DNA from: Betaproteobacteria bacterium
Lineage (GTDB): Bacteria; Pseudomonadota; Gammaproteobacteria; Burkholderiales; SG8-39
Assembly: GCA_016195915.1 (NCBI GenBank)
Contig: JACPYS010000050.1
Location: forward strand, 1 to 64,000
Length of the DNA stretch: 64,000 bases
Direction of reading: 5' to 3'
The notes below the pieces were generated by a model that had not been told where the DNA came from, did not search any database, and worked only from the letters and a program-made list of their open reading frames with translations. Shown one piece after another: positions 41,662 through 48,791 of the stretch (position 1 is the first letter of the stretch; each line of letters starts with the position of its first letter). Made by a program: the position numbers and the translations under genes.

Positions 41662-42420
41662 ATGGACTGTTTTGCGATGAAGAAATCCGTAAGCGCAGCG
41701 GTTTGTCTTGCATTGGCTGCGGGCTGTGCTTCTCCCGGCGGTCCGCAAGGAGTCAACGATAATTCTTCCTCAGCCGAATGCAGTCCCGGAATCGCAATGG
41801 GGGTTGGCGCTTTGATCGGTGGCCTGCTTAGTTCTGGGAGTAACAGGGCCCGCGGTGCAGCTGCCGGCGCTGCTATCGGTGCACTTGCATGCCTTGCGTT
41901 CAATTATTCTTCGAAGCAAGTCAAGTCTGCTCAGCAAGTACAGCAAGAGTATAAGGCGGCACAGGGCAGTGAGCCAGAGCGCACGACGGTGACGAAATAT
42001 GAGAATTCCTATCAACCGGGTACAGTGGTGCAGTCGGGAAAGCCAATGCAGGTTTCCTCATATATTGAGGTCGTGCAGGGGCGAGACAATGTTCGTCCCA
42101 CAGTCGAAGAGGAACTTGTTCTGTATCATCCAGACGGGCGCGAGGCGACAAAGACGCGTAAGACGGCAAATGCAGGACAGGGCGCAGGCGGTTATTCCAC
42201 GACATTTTCGTTGACCCTTCCTGCCGGGATTCCGCAAGGCCAGTATCCGCTTAAGACGGCGGTTTACTTAAACGGAACGAAAGCACTGGATAGAAATGCG
42301 ACGCTGCAAGTCGTGATGACGAGGGACGGAGCGGTAACTGCTTCCGTTGTCGCGCGCGAGGCCATAGACTCGAATTGGGGACCGTTTCGAGCCATCGTCC
42401 ACCCAAGAGGAATGGGCTGA
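41662..42420 (+). CDS. Island gene 7: glycine-zipper lipoprotein
   Basis: 252 residues from ATG 41662 (GGGGAG seven bases upstream). Signal peptide KKSVSAAVCLALAAGC with lipobox LAAGC, acylated Cys22. A glycine-zipper segment follows (GIAMGVGALIGGLLSSGSNR and GAAAGAAIGALACLAF), which tends to insert in or associate with membranes. The rest has beta character: VVQSGKPMQVSSYIEVVQGR, LVLYHPDGREATKTRKTANA, LPAGIPQGQYPLKTAVYLNG. Probably an outer-membrane or periplasmic anchor of the system. The operon ends here; 78 bases remain before the thiolase stop. Confidence 0.8.
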   Translation: MDCFAMKKSVSAAVCLALAAGCASPGGPQGVNDNSSSAECSPGIAMGVGALIGGLLSSGSNRARGAAAGAAIGALACLAFNYSSKQVKSAQQVQQEYKAAQGSEPERTTVTKYENSYQPGTVVQSGKPMQVSSYIEVVQGRDNVRPTVEEELVLYHPDGREATKTRKTANAGQGAGGYSTTFSLTLPAGIPQGQYPLKTAVYLNGTKALDRNATLQVVMTRDGAVTASVVAREAIDSNWGPFRAIVHPRGMG

Positions 42421-42498
42421 CGCAGTGGTAGTTGCAACAGACGAGTTTTTGTCAGTTAACGCTAGCCAAATCGTCGAACTGGCCGCGCCTTCGCCCGC

Positions 42499-43701
42499 CT
42501 ACGCCCCGTAGCGCCCGACGATCGAAATCGACGATACGTTCTGGCTCGGAAAACCGCCGAGGTTGTGCGTCATCCCGAGCACCGGGTCCGGATGCTGGCG
42601 CTCGCCCGCGCGGCCGTTCAACTGCAGGTACATCTCATAGAGCATGCGCAGGCCCGAAGCGCCGATCGGGTGGCCGAAGCATTTCAGTCCGCCGTCAATC
42701 TGGCAGGGCACTTTTCCCGACGCGTCGTAGAAGCCATCGAGCACGTCGCCGATCGCCTTGCCCTCTTCCGAGAGGCCGAGGTCCTCCACGGTCACCAGTT
42801 CGGTCACCGAGAAGCAGTCGTGCACCTCGAACATCGAGATGCTCTTTCTCGGGTTGTCGATGCCGGCTTCCTTGTAGGCGCGCTTCGCCGCCACGCGCGT
42901 GGTGGCGAAGTACGAGCCGTCCCAGCCGTCGTACTGCACTTCCTGGCCGTTCGAGACCGCGAGCTGTATCGCTTTCACCCCGACGAGGTCCTTCTTGCCC
43001 AGGCCGCGCGCGATGTCCGGCGTGGTGACGATGGCGCAGGCCGAGCCGTCGGAGACGCCACAGCAGTCGTACAGTCCGAGCGGGTCGGCGATCATCGGCG
43101 CCTTGAGCACGTCCTCCTCGGTGATGCGGTTGCGCAGGTGCGCCTTGGGATTCTTCGCGCCGTTGTCGTGGCTCTTGACCGAGATGTGCGCCATCGCGCG
43201 CTTCAAGTCGGAGGCGTTGACGCCGTGCTTGGCGCGGTACGCGGCGGCAAGCTGCGCAAACGATCCGGGTGCCGAAATGTTCGCCCAGAAGAAGTTGTTC
43301 AGACCCCCGCGGCCGCGCTGCGGCAGCCCGCCGTAGCCGGTGTCCTTGAGTTTCTCCACCCCGAGCGCGAGCGCGATGTCGACCGCGCCCGAGGCCACCG
43401 CGTAGACCGCGCCGCGAAAGGCCTCGGTACCGGTGGCGCAATAGTTCTCCACGCGGGTCACGGGGATGTAGGGCAGGCGCAGCGTCATGGCAAGCGGCAC
43501 GCCTGATTTGCCGACGTGCTGCTCCTCGATCGCGGTGCCGAACCAGGCAGCCTCGATCTGGTGGCGCCCGATGCCGGCGTCCTTGAGTCCCTCCTCGAAT
43601 GCCTCGACCATCAGGTCCTCGGCGTTCCTGTCCCAGCGCTCGCCGAACTTCGAACACCCCATGCCGAGGATGACCACCTTGTCGCGGATTCCGGTTGCCA
43701 T
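42499..43701 (-). CDS. Thiolase-family acetyl-CoA acetyltransferase (SCP-x type)
   Basis: 400 residues from ATG 43701 (MATGIRDKVVILGMGCSKFG). Nucleophilic Cys88 in VENYCATGTEAFRGAVYAV; general-base region GGLKCFGHPIGASGLRMLYE near residue 345. The C-terminal ending MTHNLGGFPSQNVSSISIVG has His-Asn where many thiolases have Cys-x-Gly, as in SCP-2-like thiolases. It lies 23 bases downstream of a HMGCS-like/DUF35 fusion, the classical partner set of SCP-x-type thiolases. Probable role: acyl-CoA condensation or thiolysis. Its 3' end occurs again at 33661 and 32736. Confidence 0.88.
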   Translation of the reverse strand: MATGIRDKVVILGMGCSKFGERWDRNAEDLMVEAFEEGLKDAGIGRHQIEAAWFGTAIEEQHVGKSGVPLAMTLRLPYIPVTRVENYCATGTEAFRGAVYAVASGAVDIALALGVEKLKDTGYGGLPQRGRGGLNNFFWANISAPGSFAQLAAAYRAKHGVNASDLKRAMAHISVKSHDNGAKNPKAHLRNRITEEDVLKAPMIADPLGLYDCCGVSDGSACAIVTTPDIARGLGKKDLVGVKAIQLAVSNGQEVQYDGWDGSYFATTRVAAKRAYKEAGIDNPRKSISMFEVHDCFSVTELVTVEDLGLSEEGKAIGDVLDGFYDASGKVPCQIDGGLKCFGHPIGASGLRMLYEMYLQLNGRAGERQHPDPVLGMTHNLGGFPSQNVSSISIVGRYGA

Positions 43702-43724
43702 TTTGACCTCCCTGTGCCGGCAGA

Positions 43725-45170
43725 TTACTGCGGCGTTGCCTTCCAGAAATAGCGCACGAAGCCTCTCGCCTTGTCGTGCTCCTTGATGCGAAACATCATG
43801 CGCATCGGCATGCCGACCTCGACCTTGCCCTCGTCGACGTCGGTGAAATCCGCCATCATGCGCCCGCCGCCGTCGAACTGGATCATGCCGTAGTACGCGG
43901 GCGGATCGGGGCTGTAGGTGAGCACGTCCGCCGTGTAGGACATCACCTTCGCGCCGATGTCCGAAAACGGCTGGTCGTCCTGCGAATCGAGCGCGTTGCA
44001 TTCCGGCTTCACGCAGTAGCGCCCGCGCGGAAACTGCACCGTGCCGCAGGCGCGGCAGCGACCGCCCACCAGTCCCGTGATCATGTCGCGGTTTCTGTAC
44101 AGCGTCGAGAGCGGCGAACCCTTGTCCCCCTCGGCGCGCATGCCGCGTTCGAGCACGATGTGGTCGTTGAAGGCGAGGAACTTCGGGTAGTTCGCTTCCT
44201 CCCTGCGGCGCGCGAGCGAGCCTTTCACCGCGCGGCGCGGCGCAAGACCCGCGATCGCGTCGGTAACCTCGAACAGCAGCGCGTCGCATCCCTGCCCGAA
44301 GGAAGCCACCAGGATCCGGTCGCCCGCCTTTGCCTCCTCGAGCGCGTGCACCAGCATCAACAGCGGATGCGCGGCGCCGGTGTCGCCGCAGGTTGCCGCC
44401 AGCGTGTCGCGCACCGCGCCCTCGGCAATGCCGGCGCGCTTGGCGATTCCCGGCGCGACGCGCGAGAGCGTGCAGGGCATGCAGAAGTGGGTCACCGACT
44501 GCGGCTTCGCGCCACTCGCCTCCATGAGCGCTTCGATCGCACGCGGCACGATTTTCATGTAACCCTCGTCGCGGATCCAGCGCTCTTCCCACGCGTAGTC
44601 GTAGGACACGTCGCGCGCACGGAACTGCGATACGAAATCCACTGTCTCGCTGTGCGCGCCAAGCAGTCGCGCCACCGGCTTGCCGGCGCCCACCAGGAGC
44701 GCCGCCGCGCCGTCGCCGTAATGCATCTCCTGCGGACTGGCCGCCTTTGCGAGCCGATGTTCTCCTGCGGCTACGAGGATCTCCCTGCCTCCGGAGGCCG
44801 CGAGCGCGGTGGCGAGCGCCGACGTGCCGGCCCGCTGGCTTCCTGTCACGTCGAGCGAGGCAAGTGCGGAACCGAGGTTGAGCGCGTTGGCGACGATGCC
44901 CGCGTTCTGCCGGTCATCGTAGGGGTGGGTGGTCGAGGCGAGCATCAGTTGGGCGAGGCTCGCGCGCTCCCGTCCGCCGAGGCAGTCCCGCGCCGCCTCG
45001 AGCGCCATCGTGATCGAGTCCTCGTCCCAGTTGGCCATGGCGCGCTCGCCCTTGGCGAGGCCGCGCAGCCCGGGGGCGAACCAGTTGTTGGCCGCCGCGA
45101 TGCTTTTTCGCTGCAGGCGCAGGCGCGGAAGGTAGGCGCCGAAGGAAAGAATGCCGATGTCGTTTGCCAT
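43725..45170 (-). CDS. HMG-CoA-synthase-like protein fused to a DUF35 (OB-fold, zinc-ribbon) domain
   Basis: 481 residues from ATG 45170 (MANDIGILSFGAYLPRLRLQ). Residues 1-320 have the HMGCS/KAS-III fold (SLAQLMLASTTHPYDDRQNA, LDVTGSQRAGTSALATALAA, HYGDGAAALLVGAG, ILVASFGQGCDALLFEV). The usual nucleophile Cys (as in FACKAGTAA) is Gln here and the Glu of ATES is Thr, so it is probably not an HMG-CoA synthase. C-terminal DUF35: zinc ribbon GGRCRACGTVQFPRGRYCVK with a fourth Cys, then the OB-fold. In archaea thiolase, HMGCS and DUF35 form one complex that channels the intermediate; here two of the three are fused and next to the thiolase. Confidence 0.82.
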   Translation of the reverse strand: MANDIGILSFGAYLPRLRLQRKSIAAANNWFAPGLRGLAKGERAMANWDEDSITMALEAARDCLGGRERASLAQLMLASTTHPYDDRQNAGIVANALNLGSALASLDVTGSQRAGTSALATALAASGGREILVAAGEHRLAKAASPQEMHYGDGAAALLVGAGKPVARLLGAHSETVDFVSQFRARDVSYDYAWEERWIRDEGYMKIVPRAIEALMEASGAKPQSVTHFCMPCTLSRVAPGIAKRAGIAEGAVRDTLAATCGDTGAAHPLLMLVHALEEAKAGDRILVASFGQGCDALLFEVTDAIAGLAPRRAVKGSLARRREEANYPKFLAFNDHIVLERGMRAEGDKGSPLSTLYRNRDMITGLVGGRCRACGTVQFPRGRYCVKPECNALDSQDDQPFSDIGAKVMSYTADVLTYSPDPPAYYGMIQFDGGGRMMADFTDVDEGKVEVGMPMRMMFRIKEHDKARGFVRYFWKATPQ

Positions 45171-45247
45171 GGGACCGCCGGATGCGAGAATGAGTATGTG
45201 CAGGCTGCACTGCAATTATGCCGCAGCCGCGTCAGGGGAGGGGTAGC

Positions 45248-46789
45248 GTGTTCCATCCGTTTCACCATGCGTTGCGCACGCCCGGCAAGCCGGCCTACTT
45301 CATGGCAGGCTCGGGTGAAACGGTGACCTACCGCCAGCTGGAGGATCGCTCGAACCAGGGCGCGCGGCTGCTGCGCACGCTCGGCCTGCGACGCGGCGAT
45401 TCGATCGCGTTGATGATGGACAACAATGCGCGCTACTTCGAAATCTGCTTTGCCGCTCAGCGCTCGGGCCTTTTCTTCACCGCGATGAGTTCGCGCCTGT
45501 CGACGGAAGAATCCGAGTACATCATCGGCGACTGCGGCGCGAAGGTGCTGGTGGTTTCGGCGAGCCTCGCCGCGCAGGCCGACGACCTGCGCGGACGCAA
45601 CCCCGGATTGAGCGCGCGCTTCAGCGTCGGCGGGAAACTCGATGGCCATGAATCCTGGGAAACGGCGGCGGCCGCGCAGTCCGCCTCCCGCATCGCCGAT
45701 GAAAGCGCCGGGCGCGACATGCTGTATTCCTCCGGCACCACCGGCCGGCCCAAGGGCGTGAAGACGGAACTGCTCGACGAGGCGATCGACGCCACGAGCA
45801 CCCTGATCAACGTCGCGGACAAGCTGTATTCGATGGGCCGGGATACGGTGTATCTCTCGCCCGCGCCGCTCTATCACGCGGCGCCCTTGCGTTTCAACAT
45901 GACGGTGATGCGCTTCGGCGGCACAGCGGTGGTGATGGAGCATTTCGATGCCGAGGAGGCGCTCGCCTTGATCGAACGACACCGCGTCACCCACAGCCAG
46001 TGGGTGCCGACCATGTTCGTGCGCATGCTGAAACTGCCGGCCGCAGCGCGCGAGCGCTACGACCATTCCTCGCTGCGCGTCGCGATCCACGCTGCCGCGC
46101 CCTGTCCCGCGCAGGTCAAGGAGGAGATGATCCGGTGGTGGGGCCCGGTGCTCTACGAGTACTACGCCGGAACCGAGGGCAACGGATACGTCGCTTGCGG
46201 CTCGCAGGAGTGGCTCGCGCATCGCGGCACCGTGGGGCGGGCGCTGGTGGGCGAGGTGCGCATACTCGATGAAGACGGGCGCGTGCTTCCGGCAGGGGAA
46301 ACCGGAACCATCTACTTCGCCAACGGCCCCGCCTTCGAATACCACAATGATGCGAAGAACACGGCGCTTTCGCGCAGCCCGGAAGGCTGGTCCACGCTCG
46401 GCGACGTGGGCTACCTGGACTCCGAGGGCTACCTCTACCTCACCGACCGCAAGCACTACATGATCATTTCGGGCGGCGTGAACATCTACCCGCAGGAGGT
46501 CGAGAACCTGCTCGTCACGCACCCCAAGGTCGCCGACGCGGCCGTGATCGGCGTGCCAAACGAGGAGTTCGGCGAGGAAGTGAAGGCGGTGGTGCAGCCG
46601 GTCGACATGCGCGCCGCGGGCGCGGCGCTCGCGCAGGAACTGATTGCGTACTGTCGTGCGAACATTTCACACGTCAAATGCCCGAAGTCGGTCGATTTCG
46701 AGGCCGAGTTGCCGCGCCATCCGACCGGAAAACTCTACAAGCGGCTGCTGCGCGAGCGCTACTGGAAGGCCAGCGGCCGCAAGCTGTAG
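45248..46789 (+). CDS. Acyl-CoA synthetase (AMP-forming, long-chain fatty acid-CoA ligase family)
   Basis: 513 residues from GTG 45248 with AGGGGAGGGG upstream; the open frame before it is not preferred. Motifs in order: TYRQLEDRSNQGARLLRTLG, the P-loop YSSGTTGRPKGVK near 170, YEYYAGTEGNGYVACGS (A5), GWSTLGDVGYLDSEGYLYLT (A7), SGGVNIYPQEVENLL (A8) and the catalytic Lys in RHPTGKLYKRLLRERY. It converts a carboxylic acid to acyl-CoA using ATP. It is divergent from the HMGCS-like/thiolase pair, so it may supply that pair with substrate. The divergent promoter lies in 45171-45247. Confidence 0.9.
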   Translation: MFHPFHHALRTPGKPAYFMAGSGETVTYRQLEDRSNQGARLLRTLGLRRGDSIALMMDNNARYFEICFAAQRSGLFFTAMSSRLSTEESEYIIGDCGAKVLVVSASLAAQADDLRGRNPGLSARFSVGGKLDGHESWETAAAAQSASRIADESAGRDMLYSSGTTGRPKGVKTELLDEAIDATSTLINVADKLYSMGRDTVYLSPAPLYHAAPLRFNMTVMRFGGTAVVMEHFDAEEALALIERHRVTHSQWVPTMFVRMLKLPAAARERYDHSSLRVAIHAAAPCPAQVKEEMIRWWGPVLYEYYAGTEGNGYVACGSQEWLAHRGTVGRALVGEVRILDEDGRVLPAGETGTIYFANGPAFEYHNDAKNTALSRSPEGWSTLGDVGYLDSEGYLYLTDRKHYMIISGGVNIYPQEVENLLVTHPKVADAAVIGVPNEEFGEEVKAVVQPVDMRAAGAALAQELIAYCRANISHVKCPKSVDFEAELPRHPTGKLYKRLLRERYWKASGRKL

Positions 46790-46834
46790 TCCCGTTTTTC
46801 TTTCACCAGCATCGAATTGGCATCATGATGCAGT

Positions 46835-46975
46835 TTGATTGTTACACGCATCGAAATCCTAAGTTGGCGCGAACATACCGCCGATAGCCGACTGAAAGCG
46901 GCCGCGTTACTCAATCAACTCGTGGAGATACCGCTTACCCAGTCCATCGTTGACCGCACCATCGAACGTCGATCA
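46835..46975 (+). pseudogene. Middle fragment of a FitB/VapC-type PIN toxin
   Basis: The frame reads VTRIEILSWREHTADSRLKA, AALLNQLVEIPLTQSIVDRT, IERRS and then diverges. This is the central part of FitB-type toxins (S-ITRIEVLG-----------L--L-VIPLTE-IV-R-I-LRR). The N-terminal first Asp and the DAIIAATA segment are missing. No neighbour antitoxin. The following 46976-47168 holds nothing I recognise apart from short unrelated frames. Confidence 0.55.
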
Positions 46976-47168
46976 ATGGTATCCATCAAACCAAGGCCGA
47001 TCCAACTTTCTGGAAGAGCGATATTCTCTGGGTTTCGCCCAAGGATATGAAGGCATCCATCTTGCATGATGCCCGCGACCATATAACGCAAGAGGCAGTC
47101 GAAAATTCAGCGACAAGCGTGGTCCCCGAAAAGAGCATTGCTTGCCGCACAATACCAAATTAGGGTGA

Positions 47169-47291
47169 TACAACGGCAAGACGTACGACCGACTCGATGG
47201 GCAGAGGCTTACAGGACTGCCGGATGACCCGGTGGATCTGCCGCGCAAGGATCTTCTGCGCTGGCACAACGAAGAGCGCTTTGCCGGATAG
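47169..47291 (+). pseudogene. C-terminal fragment, possibly of an HNH-type nuclease
   Basis: A stop-bounded frame from 47169 gives YNGKTYDRLDGQRLTGLPDD, PVDLPRKDLLRWHNEERFAG, stop. I only weakly recognise it (ending of some HNH-type endonucleases); there is no start codon and an in-frame TGA directly before it. Listed as a remnant because of its clean protein-like composition. Confidence 0.4.
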
Positions 47292-47307
47292 GCTCTGCGG
47301 AGGCATC

Positions 47308-47655
47308 ATGATCAGCGCCAGCACCCTTCAACGTCTCCTTGCGTTCCGCCGGGAGAGAGATTGGGAGCAGTTTCATACCTTCAAGAATTTGGCGATCTCG
47401 GTTTCCTTGGAGGCCGCAGAGTTGCTTGAGCATGTCCAGTGGACACCGGAAGCCGACGTAGAGAGCGTTGTTTCCAGTCGTCGCGAGGAGATATGCAATG
47501 AGATCGCAGACATTGCCATCTACCTCACGTATATGGCGCATGATCTCGGCTTGGACATGGACGATTGTGTTCGAAAGAAGCTGGCGCTCAACGAGGCAAA
47601 GTATCCCGTCGACAAATCCAGAGGTCGATCGGACAAGTACGACCGTTTCGAGTAG
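47308..47655 (+). CDS. MazG-like nucleotide pyrophosphohydrolase (dCTPase type)
   Basis: 115 residues from ATG 47308 with GCGGAGG upstream: MISASTLQRLLAFRRERDWE, QFHTFKNLAISVSLEAAELL, EHVQWTPEAD, REEICNEIADIAIYLTYMAH. The helix bundle with E-x2-E (EAAELLEHVQW) and E-x3-D (EICNEIADI) metal-binding motifs is that of all-alpha NTP pyrophosphatases related to DCTPP1 and RS21-C6. It hydrolyses non-canonical dNTPs to NMP and PPi, a house-cleaning function. Complete; no partner gene in an operon. Confidence 0.88.
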   Translation: MISASTLQRLLAFRRERDWEQFHTFKNLAISVSLEAAELLEHVQWTPEADVESVVSSRREEICNEIADIAIYLTYMAHDLGLDMDDCVRKKLALNEAKYPVDKSRGRSDKYDRFE

Positions 47656-47804
47656 CTCTGCCGAGTCAAGGTCTACGAGGTCGCTCGGCAGCCGGCTGGT
47701 GTTCGAGCGCAAGCGTTCCGAGTTTGGCGCGCTGTTCTCGGCGGCTGCAGCACTCCAATCGTGACCAACCATCGGTTAGTGTCAGAATTTCGAGGGAGAT
47801 AAGG

Positions 47805-48791
47805 ATGTCCAGACTCGAGCTGTCGGTCGCAATTGGCGACTACGATCGCACACGCGCGCTGATCGACGGCATCGTCCGCATCGACGGCGTCGATTCCGTT
47901 TGCATGACCCTGTCGCCGGAGGAGATATTCTTCCGCGCATTTCGCCACGCCGAATTCGACGTGTGCGAGCTGTCGCTCTCGAGCTATCTCGTCAAGGCCT
48001 CGCGCGGGGACTGCCCCTACGTCGCAGTGCCGGTATTCCTATCGCGCGCCTTTCGGCACACTTCGATCTACGTGCGCACCGATCGCATCAGGCACCCAGC
48101 GGATCTCAAGGGCAAGCGCGTCGGCGTGCCGGAGTATCAGCTCACCGCGATCGTCTGGGCGCGCGCGCTGCTGCAGGACGATTTCGGCGTGGCCCCGGCG
48201 GACATGACGTGGGTACGGGGCGGCATCGATACGCCCGGCCGGCCAGAGAAAGTCCCACTCGAGCTCCCGGCCGGCATCCGGCTCGAGCAAGCGCCCGAGG
48301 GCGAGACCATTTCGGCGATGCTCGATCGCGGCGAACTCGACGCGTTCATCGCGCCCCGGCCGCCGTCCTGCGCCGGTCGCAATTCGAACGTCGGGTGGCT
48401 TTTCGCCGATCCAGCCACGACCGCCAGGGATTATTTTCGCCGTACCGGAATCTTTCCGATCATGCACGTGGTCGGCGTGCGCAAGTCCCTGGCCGAGCGT
48501 CACCCGTGGTTGCCGGCGGCGGTGTTCAAGGCCTTCGAGCAAGCCAAGGCAATAGCGCTGGAGAGGCTGGCGGATACCTCGGCAAGCAAGGTGACACTGC
48601 CTTTCGTAGAGGAGCAACTCGCCGCCGCGCGCGATTTGATGGGGGCGGACTTCTGGTCGTATGGCGTGGCGCCGAATCGCCGCACGCTGGAGACCTTTGC
48701 ACGGCATCACCATGCGCAGGGATTGTCGAAGCGCCTGGTGAACCTGGACGAAATGTTCCACCCGGCCACCTATGAAACAGCAAGAATCTGA
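47805..48791 (+). CDS. 4,5-dihydroxyphthalate decarboxylase-like / SBP-fold protein
   Basis: 328 residues from ATG 47805 (GGGAGATAAGG upstream). No signal peptide, but the family uses a periplasmic-binding-protein-like fold: MSRLELSVAIGDYDRTRALI, LSPEEIFFRAFRHAEFDVCE, LSLSSYLVKASRGDCPYVAV, DLKGKRVGVPEYQLTAIVWA, DAFIAPRPPSC. Genes annotated as dihydroxyphthalate decarboxylase belong here, but many members are of unknown activity, some being ABC-type binding proteins that stay cytosolic. Stop lies 20 bases inside the ThDP-enzyme gene that follows, so the two are translated together. Confidence 0.75.
   Translation: MSRLELSVAIGDYDRTRALIDGIVRIDGVDSVCMTLSPEEIFFRAFRHAEFDVCELSLSSYLVKASRGDCPYVAVPVFLSRAFRHTSIYVRTDRIRHPADLKGKRVGVPEYQLTAIVWARALLQDDFGVAPADMTWVRGGIDTPGRPEKVPLELPAGIRLEQAPEGETISAMLDRGELDAFIAPRPPSCAGRNSNVGWLFADPATTARDYFRRTGIFPIMHVVGVRKSLAERHPWLPAAVFKAFEQAKAIALERLADTSASKVTLPFVEEQLAAARDLMGADFWSYGVAPNRRTLETFARHHHAQGLSKRLVNLDEMFHPATYETARI

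Noticed and set aside
34164-42420. Seven-gene operon as a classical tellurite-resistance (Ter/TelA) locus
   Set aside because: The SPFH protein and a TerB-like helical end invite this, but none of the products has the TerD/TerC signatures and the coiled-coil proteins do not resemble TelA.
33661-42619. Prophage or ICE between the thiolase end copies
   Set aside because: No integrase, capsid, terminase, relaxase or replication gene is present; the contents are one operon only.
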